From: Flaccisagitta enflata
Taxonomy: Eukaryota > Chaetognatha > Sagittoidea > Aphragmophora
Direction of reading: 5' to 3'
Length of the DNA stretch: 64,000 nucleotides
Assembly (NCBI GenBank): GCA_965153355.1
Contig: OZ231126.1
Coordinates: forward strand, 104,594,001 to 104,658,000
Made by a program: the position numbers and the translations under genes. The notes below the pieces were generated by a model, which worked only from the letters and a program-made list of their open reading frames with translations, had not been told where the DNA came from and searched no databases. Shown here one piece after another: positions 11,400 to 22,623 of the stretch (positions are counted from its first letter, which is position 1; every line of letters begins with the position of its first letter).

Positions 11400-12130
11400 G
11401 AATTAGTCGTGATTTGACATCAAACATGCACAATGGGTTGCACATGCTTGAGAACCAGATGTAATCGAGAACAATTGAAAATAATAAAAAGATTAAAAAT
11501 GTATAATTTTAAGTATATTTTTATCATTCTTATTTCTTTTGTATACACGAAAAAAAAATTAATATCATGACCTAATTTGTTTTTAGCATTTGAATGAGTT
11601 TCAAATCATTCATGATACTTTTAAAGATTAAAAAGAAAAAAATAATTTTTAGTGATATTTTATTCTGTGTTTATTCTGTGTTTCTATTAAGCTTGAACTC
11701 CATCAAAAAACATTGAATTTTTTGTCGAAGGAACTTACCGATGGATTAGTGAAATTATATATAATTTAGCTTTCACATTGTATATTTTGAGTAGTATCTT
11801 AGATATCTTAAGCTAAATAAAAGAATATTGATAAATATATAATATCTTTATTTTTCTTTGTAATTACCAAACCTTTATTCAGAAAACATTTAAAAACTTT
11901 TTTGTTACCAATAAAAAATATTGAAATCTCACTTTTTATTTACAAGGAGATTTAAAGATTCCTTGTATTTTGAAACAATCTTGAATTGTTAAAAATGACC
12001 TTATTGCATATAAAAACCCAAAAAATGAAGGAAAATAATCTTTTAAATTTTATTTCTTTGCTATTGTATTCATTATAATCATTATTGTCAATCTTTAGGT
12101 TTTGTCTCAGATTGAGCCACTTCCAGACCA
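11400..12130. other. AT-rich spacer without recognisable content
   Basis: More than 75% A+T by eye, with homopolymer runs. No coding frame, repeat unit or RNA gene is seen. Confidence 0.5.
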
Positions 12131-12137
12131 TAGTGCG

Positions 12138-12234
12138 TTGGTCCGTCCGTCACATTTTTTAATTCCGGGCGGTTTTTGCATTGCTGCTCCTGCCCAACTG
12201 TCCGCGACTGGATTGCCGTGTATCCGGCCTTGTT
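12138..12234 (+). mobile_element. HSE 3' portion
   Basis: Lacks the start hairpin. It keeps GTTGGTCCGTCCGTCACA, the partner GTCCGCGACT and the terminal GCCGTGTATCCGGCC with TTGTTT. From 12240 to 13390 there is AT-rich DNA with no supported feature. Confidence 0.7.
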
Positions 12235-13390
12235 TAAGTCGAGTTTGCACGGTTTTACACTCCATTATTTCTTCTTGTTAATCGGTTGGTCATTTGTCTT
12301 GTGAATATTTCATATGGTATTTAGGTCTTGGTTTTGTTAATGGTTTGTTTTGTCTCTTACCCGGATTTCTTGGCCACGTGTTGGCAGCGTATCTGGAACT
12401 TGTCTTTTTCCGCCGCCGAAGCAATTCCTTGGACACATAATGCGGCAATAACGAAAATACACGGCAACAACATTATACCGTCGGTCAAGCAGTTGCGTGT
12501 AGTCTATATATAATATCTCTTTCTGTAATGACAAAATATTGAAGGAATAACTGTTTTGATCACGAACGTTGACTAAGATCGGCAGGTTATGCTTAAGAAA
12601 CAAACGCATTTAGTTGGTTTGAAACATTTTTTTCTTTCTAACTTCTTCACGATTTCTGATCTAGGTTTTTTTTCTTTTTTTTTCTAAGTACTTTTCATTT
12701 TTCTGACAGATTCAGATACCATATAAATGTGAGTGAAATGGTTTGACCAAGATCCAAAAGAGCTTAGGGCAGCGGTCTCAAAAAGGTGAAGGTCCATTTG
12801 AGAGAACTATTTATTAACTAGATAGTATGAATATTTAAACTGACTACTTAAATGTTTATCATGTAGAAATACTGCAATGATATTACTCATCACTTATGTT
12901 ATTATTGACCTTTTGTAGCAGATATGTTTGGGTTTGAAATAATTAAGAGTGAACATCATTCTTGAGAGTTAACAGAAAATCTTTTACAAAGTAACATTTT
13001 TTTCATTTTTATATAGTTAATAGGTAATTTATAGGTAGAATTCCATTCATAGGCAAACTCTGAATAATTTATAGGTGATTCTCAGATAAAAATGAAACAA
13101 AACCGTTATAATAATTATATTAAGACAAAAAAAATTCAAGTAAAGGGTATCAATGACTGTTAGACAAAAAGAAATGCAAAATAAATATGGGTGATGCCAA
13201 TCAATAAAGAAAAAAGATGTTGAAACATTGAAAACGACAGAGAAGCACGAACGAGGAATTTTAAACAACAGATTATAAAAGGTCAATAAAATCTAACTTT
13301 AACATTTAGAAGATAAGCGTGAATTCTAAAAAGAATGTCGGTTGGTACTCATTTGTGACTTTATATCAGTCACAAAACCGTAAGGGGACT

Positions 13391-14020
13391 TTATTTTTCC
13401 TTTTTATCACCCTTTCTTTTGGATTTTTTAGCGCTTTTGCCATTGTTGTCGTCAACGGTGATTGTCGATGGTCGGTCGGTCGACCCAGTAGCTTCTTTCT
13501 CTTTGTCTTCCAACTTGCGGCGTTTTTCTGCCATTATGGCTAGCATGACCTCCAAAGGACCTTCTTTCGTTGGAATGGCAGGTGCGGCGTTGCTACCAGT
13601 AGGCGCCGATGATTTCCAATCCATCATTTGAACAATTTCCGCGGCTGTTGAGGTTCCAAACTTTGCAATGAGAGTCGCAGCGCGTAATTGGCCGTCCCAT
13701 TTCTCAATCTGTGTATAAAGATGAGCCAGGTGGGTAACTAGATGCGTCATCATCTTTGTGATATTAGAATAGGATTAACGGACCGACAGATGGACGAATG
13801 GGCTAATGGATGGATGAGATGGGTGGAGGTGCGGACTGACAGGCCCTCTTATAGAGATGCGATGATGCATATAAAAGGATGCAAGGACTACACACAAGGA
13901 TTGCACACATGTACACGCACACGTGCACACGCGCACACACGCAAACGTGCAAACACACGCAAACGCGCACACATACGCAAACGCGCACACACACGCAAAC
14001 GTGCACACACAGGCAAACGT

Positions 14021-14115
<95 letters not shown>

Positions 14116-16136
14116 TACCTCCAAAAGGCAACTTTGACACGATTCCTCGTTTTGGCAACTTTCTTTGTGACCTTCTATTTTTGTCTTCAAAGCGGCCTTA
14201 AGAGTGAAGGAAAATAGTTATTGGTGATGTTAGTATTGATAGTCATGGACATGTGACTCTACAAACCACTTTTTGTTTTCTCGGCTGGTCAGTCATTTGG
14301 TTCATTTATAACAAAGTCAAGTTTTGAAGGTTTTTCATTTTTGTTTACTTGTCAGCGATTAACGTTGTTGTGTATGCGGCTTTGTTTATGTGAAATGCAG
14401 TAAAAGCTATTATCATTTACTTACTTGGAAGACATTGATGTCACTCATTTGGATCGTGTCAGGATCTTTCGCTATTTCTGCTGAGATGTCGTTGTCGCAT
14501 TTTTCTGCTTGTCCTCCGATGAATTGTCGCATGTCCTCAGATGAATTGTCGCATTTTTCTGCTCGTCCTCCGATGAATTGTCCCTTTGGGTGTTCGGTTC
14601 CGGCTGAAATTGAAATCGTTAGGAAAGATGTTTAATTGATGGATGGATTGATAATTATGAATCATTGATATGTTGATCAAAATGATGGATTGATTAGACG
14701 GGTGGGCAGGGGGGGGAACGTGCCTTTTTCCAACGGATGGACTGATGGGCGGACAGACATACAGACAAAGCCTTGTCTGCGATTAAAAACTAGGAATTAA
14801 ACAATTTATTTTTACCTCCTCGCCTTGCTTGTTTTTTTTTGTTTCCTCCTTCTTGATGGTCACATCTTTGGTTGAAAGACGTCCATCTTTGGGTTTTACA
14901 AATAGATGGCGTGCAAGCTGTAACCAAGCCCTCACGCCCATCGAAAATCCTTTGCCGTTGGACGCACCTGAAATTGTACAAAATCATGATATCCTAAATC
15001 TCATTACAAAGGTAGTTTTTGTTTTGGATGTAATTTTAATGTAACACTTTGTAATGACCATGTACAACCATGTACAACCAAAAGAAAATGTTAAAATAGT
15101 TTAAATTTTTTTCGATCATGTTTGTTCGTCAGTTTGGCAGTCTGTCAGTCTGTAGATTTATAATTTTGTTAGTTTGTGTTCCTTGGATATTTTGTATTGT
15201 ATGTGTCAAAAAGAATGTGTAGGCAGTGGTAAAATGTAGTACGGTAGGCAAAAGCTGCCTATTGATTTGTTTGAAAATAGGCAGCAATTGCTTGCCAAAC
15301 TAAATCAACTATTCTATTCATTTCCTTAAAGATTGTTGTCAGTCCATACAGTTTACATATTTGATTGTCAAGACTGACCTTCAGTGTAAGTGGGGCTGAA
15401 ACGTGGCGGTTGTCCGTCTTTCTGTTTTTCCATCCTAATAATGGGGATGAAAATTAACAAAGTAATGTCAGGTCACAAATGTAATTTGCGGATATATGGG
15501 TTAGGTACCTACAAACAAGTCCGGGCGGGCAACTCGATGCGTCATCAGCCCTGTATTAGAGGAAGTGTAATGGACATACCGTCCGATGGACCGACAGACC
15601 GAGGGACCAAGGGACCGACTGACCGACGGATCGACAGACAGACCTTCTTATAGAGATGCGATGATGTGTCTAAAAACATACAGGGTTTTGCTATTGTTAC
15701 CTTATGATGGAAAGGAAGTATCCTGAAGGAATTAACGCCGTTTGTTTCCCGTTTGACATGATTCTTTGAGCTTCTTTGAAAACTATCGCGATACCGAAGG
15801 CTGACGATTTCATGTAGGTCGGCGGCAGTTCAAACCGCTGAAAGGTGAGGGTGAGAAAAAAAGATATGTAGAATAGTTTTATTTTGTTAAGGAGTTCAAA
15901 ACAATTGATTATCAATTAAATTTTTAAGCGGGAAAAAGGAATGATTCATGTACGGTATTAACCTTCAGTGCCAATCTGACTTCTTCTGGTATTTCATCTT
16001 CATCGGAGACTTCGTCCAAAGCTTCTACGATTCAAAGAGAAAGAAAGGTCGCAACATCGAAAATTCCAGAGTCGACAAGCCCTTTGAAGATCGGCAAAGA
16101 CGTATGAAGAAGCAGGATTCCTTCATTCTGTATTGA

Positions 16137-16209
<73 letters not shown>

Positions 16210-16799
16210 GATTGATAATGTTTGAACAAGGCTGGACACACGGGTAATACCAGTTATTGATTGGTGGTTGGGGGAGGGGGAGGGGGGGGGTGGAAAATGT
16301 GCATTGGACGGATGGATAAAAAGGAAAATTGTTGAAATGGTTAAGGACTCACGCTGGAAAAACCATTCACCATCCATTCTGGATTATGCTTTGCGTCAAC
16401 CCTGAACAGGTCGAGGTTGATATTAAGTCGACCATTGGAAAGAATTGAAAACTTCAATGTGGATAAGAATTGGTTGGTGTGGAAATGTGGATGATGTAAG
16501 GGTTTGGGGGGGTAGAGGGGGGCGTAATTTAAGAAAGAAAAGAGAAAATTTGTTGGTTAATATTTTTGTCAACATATAAGGAGAGCAAGGATAAAAGGAG
16601 GATTGTGGGAAAAGAATATATGTGTTTTTATCATGGTGATTAAGGTATGAGGTTTGAAGTAGTATTAGTTATTCCTAATCTAAATAAAATATATCTTTAA
16701 AAAATAAATGGATACCTTGTCTAGCGCCACGTAAATTCCGTTTTTGTCCAAAGGACTTGAATAAAAGTCATAATAGGTCTTTTCCTCCTCTGAAAGACT
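13391..16799 (-). CDS. Unrecognised multi-exon gene, at least eight exons
   Basis: Minus-strand exons, each bounded by AG and GT signals: about 16717-16799, 16353-16453, 15962-16026, 15702-15840, 15379-15437, 14817-14968, 14427-14605 and a last exon 13391-13708 ending in TAA. The last exon ends in a basic tail ([12 protein letters not shown]), which could be a nuclear targeting signal. The 14427-14605 exon has an internal repeat of a Cys-Asp-Asn-Ser-Ser-Glu-Asp type segment. I recognise no domain. The first exon is not seen; it may lie to the right, beyond the large minisatellite. Introns hold HSE copies, (CA)n and (GA)n. The exon chain is supported by splice signals and balanced composition; exact joins were not checked in every phase. 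Confidence 0.55.
13755..13870 (-). mobile_element. HSE-related copy with a GCATCTC hairpin, intronic
   Basis: A third subfamily. Its start reads ATGCATCATCGCATCTCTATAAG-like on the minus strand, then a GTC-rich tract, then GATGACGCATC near 13740. The same layout recurs at 15515-15672. Confidence 0.55.
13905..14115. repeat. (CA)n with interspersed ACGCAAACGTGC units
   Basis: A 5' part of CACACGCAAACGYGCA units (13910-14020) passes into pure CA repeats (14020-14113). It lies in the intron before the last exon of the neighbouring minus-strand gene. Confidence 0.95.
14235..14388 (+). mobile_element. Diverged HSE copy, intronic
   Basis: Hairpin AGTCATGGACATGTGACT (stem AGTCA/TGACT), CTACAAACC, a GGTCAGTC tract, and an eroded end GTTGTGTATGCGGC with TTTGTTT. 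Confidence 0.55.
14696..14789 (-). mobile_element. HSE fragment, intronic
   Basis: Minus orientation: GGGTGGGCAGGGG, GACGGAC-like tract, and a partial hairpin TCTGCGATTAAAAA at the right. The terminal hairpin is absent. Confidence 0.55.
15515..15672 (-). mobile_element. HSE-related copy with a GCATCTC hairpin, intronic
   Basis: Minus orientation: ACACATCATCGCATCTC at the right, a long GACCGACGG tract, and GATGCGTCATCAG at the left. It pairs with the copy at 13755-13870 as a separate subfamily. Confidence 0.55.
16139..16204. repeat. (GA)n microsatellite, intronic
   Basis: About 33 GA units between two exons of the minus-strand gene. An HSE 3' fragment (ACAAGGCTGGACACACGGG) follows at 16226-16320. 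Confidence 0.95.
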
Positions 16800-17039
16800 G
16801 TTGTCATTACTTGTTTTTTTTTTCATGTTTATATTCGTAAATGAGAACATTTACAGCACATACAGCAAAAGATCACAGTAATACCGACACAAAGGGTAAA
16901 AGAGAAAAAAAAATGGTAAAGTCTAGGCGACTAAGTGTAGCAATAGAAAAAAAACAAGGCCAACACCTATAAGTCGCGTGCAGGACAAAAATAACTGAAC
17001 TGACCTGACTCCTTATTGTATCTTTTTATCGAAAATCAG

Positions 17040-18015
17040 ACTTAAACGCAACCCAAAAAGACACAAACCAGACTCAAACCAGACTGAAAGGAGACTCAAA
17101 CCAGAATTAAACCGGACCGAAACCAGACCAAAATCAGACATAAACCAGACATAAACCAGACATAAACCAGATTTAAGCCAGACTCAAACCAGACTCAAAC
17201 CAGTCTCAAACCAGACTCAAACCAGACTCAAACCAGACTCAAACCAGACTTAAACCAGACCGAAACCAGGCTCAAACCAGGCTCAAACCAGGCTCAAACC
17301 AGGCTCAAACCAGGCTCAAACCAGGCTCAAACCAGGCTCAAACCAGGCTCAAACCAGAATCAAACCAGAATCAAACCAGACTCAAACCAGACTCAAACCA
17401 GACTTAAACCAGACTTAAATCAGACCTAAATCAAACATAAACCAGACAAAACCAGACATAGACCAGACCTAAACCAGACCTAACCCAAACCTAAACCAGA
17501 CATAAATCAGACATGAACCAGTCTTAAACCAGACTTAATCCAGACTTAAACCAGACGTAAACCAGACTTAAACCAGACTTTAACCAGACTTAAACCATAC
17601 TTAAACCAGACTTAAACCAGACTTAGACCATACTTAAACCAGACTTAAACCAGACTTAACCCAGACTTAACCCAGACTTAAACCAGACTTAAACCAGACT
17701 TAAACCATACTTATCATTAATATCATTTTACTGGCAGACTTAAACCATTAGACCAGCAGACTTAAACCATTAGATTTAAACCAGCAGACTTAAACCAGCA
17801 GACTTAAACCAGCAGATTCAAACCAGCAGACTTTAACTAGCAGACTTAACCCATTAGATTTAAACCAGCAGACTTAAACCAGCAGATTTAAACCAGCAGA
17901 TTTAAACCATTAGACTTTTACCATCAGACTTTACCCAGCAGACTTTAACCAGCAGACTCTAACCTGCAGACTTTAACCAGCAGACTTCAACCAGCAGACT
18001 TTAACCAGCAGACTT
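17040..18015. repeat. Minisatellite, 11-14-base unit (CAGACTTAAAC type)
   Basis: About 85 copies of CAGACTTAAAC and variants. Eight adjacent copies at 17270-17355 are homogenised to CAGGCTCAAAC. From about 17745 the unit lengthens to CAGCAGACTTAAAC. Frames through it are not coding. Confidence 0.95.
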
Positions 18016-18018
18016 TAA

Positions 18019-18965
18019 CCAAAAATGACCAAAAATGACCAAAATGACCAAAATGTCCAAAATGACCAAAAATGACCATAAATGACCAAAAATGACCAAA
18101 ATGACCAAAAATGACTGAAAATGATCAAAAATGACCAAAAATGATCTCAATGACCAAAATGACCAAAAATGACCAGAAATGACCAAAAATGACCAAAATG
18201 ACCAAAATGACCAAAAATGACCAAAAATGACCAAAAAATGACCAAAAATGACCAAAAATGATCAAAGTGATAAAAATGACCAAAAATGATCAAAGTGATA
18301 AAAATGACCAAAAATGACCAAAAATGACCAAAATGACCATAAATGACCAAAAATGACCAGAAATGACCAAAAATGGCCAAAATGGCCAAAATGACCAAAA
18401 TGACCAAAAATGACCAAAAATGACCAATAATGATCGAAATTGATCAAAATTGATCAAAATTGATCAAAAATGACCAAAAATGACCAAAATGACCAAAATG
18501 ACCAAAATGACCAACAATGACCAACAATGACCAAAAATGACCAAAATGACCAAAATGACCAAAAATGACCAATAATGATCAAAATTGATCAAAATTGATC
18601 AAAATTGATCAAAAATGACCAAAATGACCAAAAATGACCAAAAATGACCAAAAATGACCAAAAATGACCAAAAATGACCAACAATGACCAAAAATGACCA
18701 AAAATTGATCAAAAATGATCAAAAATGACCAAAAATGACCAAAATGACCAAAATGACCAAAATGACCAAAATGACCAAAAATGACCAAAATGACCGAAAT
18801 GACCAAAAATGACCAAAAATGACCAAAAATGACCAAAAATGACCACAAATGATCAAAATTGATCAAAATTGATCAAAATTGATCAAAACTGACCAAAATT
18901 GACCAAAATTGACCAAAATGACCAAAATGACCAAAATGACCAAAATGACCAAAAATGACCAAAAA
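18019..18965. repeat. Minisatellite, 10-11-base unit (AAAAATGACC) with phased A-tracts
   Basis: About 90 copies of AAAATGACC(A) with 9-11-base spacing and sub-blocks of AAAATTGATC. The A-runs recur at close to one helical turn. Minus-strand frames give Phe-Gly-His-Phe-Trp-Ser repeats and are not genes. Confidence 0.95.
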
Positions 18966-19133
18966 TGACTAAAAGCAACCAATAATTCCAAAAAACAACA
19001 AAAAAATGACTCAAAATAACTCCAGACGACCCAGAAAGACGCAAAAAAGCAAAGTGTTACGGACCGACCGACCGACAGACCGACCGACCGACGGAGCGGG
19101 TTGTAGAGTCGCGTGCACGCGACTAAAAATAAG

Positions 19134-22100
19134 TTAGGATGTAAATTCATCATCTTCTTCGAATGGGTGAAATTGTGAAAAAAATCGAATAACATCGTTG
19201 CTCGACTCACGCAAGTTACGCAAAAATTTCATTTTCTGAATGGCGAAGATCTCGTCAATTCCTTTGTAGCCCATATTTTGTCTTAAATCACGAATACTGA
19301 TCCATCGATTAAAACCAAAAATCTTTCTGATGCAGTCATTAATCGCTACATTAACATCATGCTTATCTCGTGAGCAATACTCTTTAACTTGAGAACCGTA
19401 AGTAATAATTGGTACACAATTGGTGTATAAAAGGCGCATCATTACTTCTTCAGAAGGTTTGTACATTGTATTCAGGATACAGTTAGCAGATCTACGAAAA
19501 GATGCAAGATCAGGCTGAGCAAAGAAGCTAAATTGCTCACCTCCTTTGATGTAGAAACCTAAATATCTCCACATGTCCACAATTTCAATTGACTGCCCCT
19601 CAATCTTAAGCGGGGCTGTTACACCAAGGTCTTTACCTTTGCCAAAAACAATGGTCTTCGTTTTTTTAAAACTAAAAGAAATACAATACTGCTTACCATA
19701 TTCTACAGTAAGATCAAGTAATTTCTGCATTGACTCTCTAGTCGGACATAAAAGCGCCAAATCATCTGCGTAAAATAGACATGCTACAAAAAGATCAACA
19801 ATATGACATCCTACATGAGTTTTTCTTAAAATGCCAATAAGTTCATCAACATAAAGACTAAACAAAGATGGACTCAATATACCTCCCTGGCGAACGCCGG
19901 AGAAGACACAAAATTCGTAACTGAAGGCATCTCCCCATTTGCAAACAACTGACAAATTCATGTACCAATACATGAGAATTCTAATGAAACAGAGTGGGAC
20001 ATTCCTTTCGCACAGCTTCAAAAATATGCCATTATGGCTTACTTTGTCAAATCCTTTTTGACAATCCATAAAGGTAACAAAATCTCGCGAACCATTTTCT
20101 ATATAATAGTCAACAAATTTTTTCATCACAAGAACCGCATGACTGGTGCTATGTTTTTTTTTAAATCCGTACTGCAGATCACTAGAGTACAAATGATGCC
20201 CAAATTTCAACGAAAGACATCGCTCAAATAGTTGACTAAAAGTAGTGGACAGTGTTATTCCGCGGTAATTATCGGCCGTACATAAATCACCAGATGAATC
20301 TTTTACAATTGGCACCATAAGACCTTTAAGAAATTCTTGTGGGACATATCCGTGCTGTAAAAGCCCATTAAACAATAATTGCAAATGTAAAGCCAACTTA
20401 GGGGAACCGTGAAAAATATGTTCAGTTTTTAAAAAAGTAGAGGATGATTTTCCACATTTCAACTCGCGCAAAGCCGTAACTAATTCATCAAAAGAAAGCA
20501 AATAACCAGAAATGTCATCGTTACTATGTTCTTTTTCATAGGGTGAAAACACACGAATGAATTTCTCTTTAAGACTTGATTCAACATTGACATCGTTCCC
20601 ATCAAATACTTTTTTATAATGAGACGCAAAATGATTGGCAATATCGCCATCGTTAATAAAGCCATCAATATTAGGAGAGGGAGCTAATTTACCTTGAAAC
20701 GAGCGCCAACTTTTCCAAAAGGAGATATCATTTTTACTTGTAAGATCGTCATGCATTTTACTTTCTCGTTCGCGCGTGACTCAAGTTTCGATTTACGTAG
20801 AGCTCTTTTATACAATAATTTACTCTTGGTCTTGTAATCAAAGACAGGACCATGTAAGGGTTTACCACAATCTTTCCAAAGATTCGTAGAGTCAATAGAC
20901 TCGCTTTTTAATTCAGTCAGTTCGTCTGACCAGAAGTCACGTTGAAATTTAGAATTACATCTAGGCAACAAACGGTCTGCTTGGGCAATTGCATCAACAA
21001 TCTGTAAATAATAACGTTCAATTTCAAAGATATGATTGGGACAAGAACATATTTTGTTTCCATGACAAATGAATTCACTCGGAACAATCGAATCAAGTAC
21101 CATTTCCATGTAGTTGGAGTAAACTTTTAGATCCTCATGTGATATTTTCTGCCAATTTAAAAATGGCTTCTTAATTTCGCTTTTAACATTACATTCATCT
21201 AAGGACAGAAAAAGATCCATTTCAACAGGAAAATGGTCACTTACATTCGCACCATCGTAATTAATCCGCACATCTTTTACTAATGAAACTAAGGATCTGC
21301 TTAAAAACATACCATCAATAAAAGAGCGATTTTTGATAAAATCATTGGGGCCGTTTTTGTCTTTTTTAAATTCATGTCTCGTCCACAACTTACTTTTATC
21401 ACTGTGACTACCAAGATCAAAACAAGATATCATATTCCATCTCGATAACATGTCTCGTAACAACCTTGTAAAGGGATGATTTAAATCGTAGACGTTACAA
21501 TTTACATCTGCCATAAGTATAAAAGCACAGTTACAATTCTCACTCATGACACCTTCTACATGTGCAATTGTATCTTTGTAAAGGACCTCTTGTTCCGCTA
21601 ATTTAGCAGAACAAAAATAAGGAAAATAAACATTTATACATAGTATGTCTCGGACATCAGTTTTCAGCATTACAACAGATACTCTTTCATTCTTAAAAAG
21701 GGGACATGGCTTAATAGACAAGGTAAAACGTTTAGGAAATAAAAACCCCGTACCTCCATAAGGTCGACCTTTCCTACAGTGCGGCTCATAAAAAAGTTTC
21801 CAGCAGTTTAGAAGGTAGTTATTTCAATTGTAGTCACTTTAAACAATTAAAATCCATGAGATTTTTAAATTTTTTCAAAAACTCAACAAATTTAGTCCAA
21901 CCCCATTTATGTAACTCAAATTGTTAAAAAACTATATAAGTACAAAGATGATAAGCAATTTACTTCTGCTTGGAAGCCAACAGCCTTCAACAGAACACAA
22001 GGTTGATCTTGTTTTCTTTGAATAAATTGAAAACAATCTATGATTCATAAATCATATCCATGACCATTTTAAAGAGCTTCAAAAACTCTACAAATCTAGA

Positions 22101-22623
22101 CCAAGCAGAAGTTTGTGGCTTGATTCGTTTTGAAATGACATAAGTTTAAAGTTAACTAGTCATATTTTCTAAAAGGCAAAATATCACAATTTTTTGCTCC
22201 TTTTTCCCAAGGCAATTTTGATATGTACTACTTCAAATCAATGTCACGCCTGAACCGAAAGAGCTAAAAATCTGGGATTGGACTCAAATTGAAGAAAATA
22301 AGAAATCCTTCAATAATCTCACTGATAAATTGCTTTTATCTTTTATAAAACCTGCAAAATGTTAATGACAAAACTGGAAACTTTTTTTTGAGCCTCACTG
22401 TAATAGTTTTGTCCGACGTCATTGCAGATACACCGTAGCCTTCATAGTCAGGGTGGAGATGACGAAGTTCGTTGACCCCCAGATGATTCTTGTAAGGCGG
22501 TTTCAACCACGTTTCTTGAAGGGCGTAGATGAGATTCTCATTCTCGTCGCATTTTCCCTTTAAGACGTCTTTTGATCGATGGAACCCATTTACATTATGG
22601 GAGCAAACTGTGAAAGTCGTCAT
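19134..22623 (-). pseudogene. Non-LTR retrotransposon ORF2 (APE endonuclease + reverse transcriptase), broken
   Basis: Starts at ATG 22623. The endonuclease opens with HNVNGF and ALQETWL, continues after a MITE with GRPYGGTGFL, ILMADVNC and SDHFPVEMDL, the usual order of APE-type endonuclease motifs. The reverse transcriptase (20756-19134) shows DNYRGITL, the GVRQGGILSPSLF motif and the catalytic FYADD. Two breaks are visible: a MITE at 21777-22400, and a one-base frame change near 20757-20770 between endonuclease and reverse transcriptase. If the MITE and one TA are ignored, the frame is preserved and no stop lies at the join. The ORF ends a few bases before an HSE copy, so no 3' untranslated region is seen. 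An inactive copy of an ORF1/ORF2 LINE. Confidence 0.88.
21777..22400. mobile_element. Mariner-type MITE, 624 bases, inside LINE ORF2
   Basis: Ends CAGTGCGGCTC...AAAGTTTCCAG (left) and the reverse complement CTGGAAAC...GAGCCTCACTG (right), flanked by TA at 21775-21776 and 22401-22402. No transposase frame. It splits the endonuclease domain without changing the downstream frame. Confidence 0.85.

Larger units (their letters stand above)
16953..19129 (-). mobile_element. HSE copy expanded to 2.2 kb by internal minisatellites
   Basis: The right end is a perfect start for this family on the minus strand: hairpin AGTCGCGTGCACGCGACT (19105-19124 region), CTACAACCCG, a GTCGGTC tract and AACACTTTGCTTTTTTG. 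The left end has the matching partner GCACGCGACT (16971-16982 region) and the GGCCTTGTTTT tail. Instead of the usual 100-150 bases between them there are two minisatellite blocks (17040-18015 and 18019-18965). It is therefore read as one element whose middle was expanded. The alternative is two unrelated fragments flanking satellite DNA, but the orientation and matching inverted repeats argue for one element. Confidence 0.65.

Noticed and set aside
13775-14217. Overlapping frames of Val-Cys or His-Thr repeats on both strands
   Set aside because: They are translations of the (CA)n tract.
18001-18866. Several minus-strand frames of 60-86 codons with FGHFWSFLVI repeats
   Set aside because: They are translations of the AAAATGACC minisatellite in successive frames and have no independent support.
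17040-18965. Regular short repeats that might suggest a CRISPR array
   Set aside because: Units of 10-14 bases follow each other without unique spacers, and the genome is eukaryotic.
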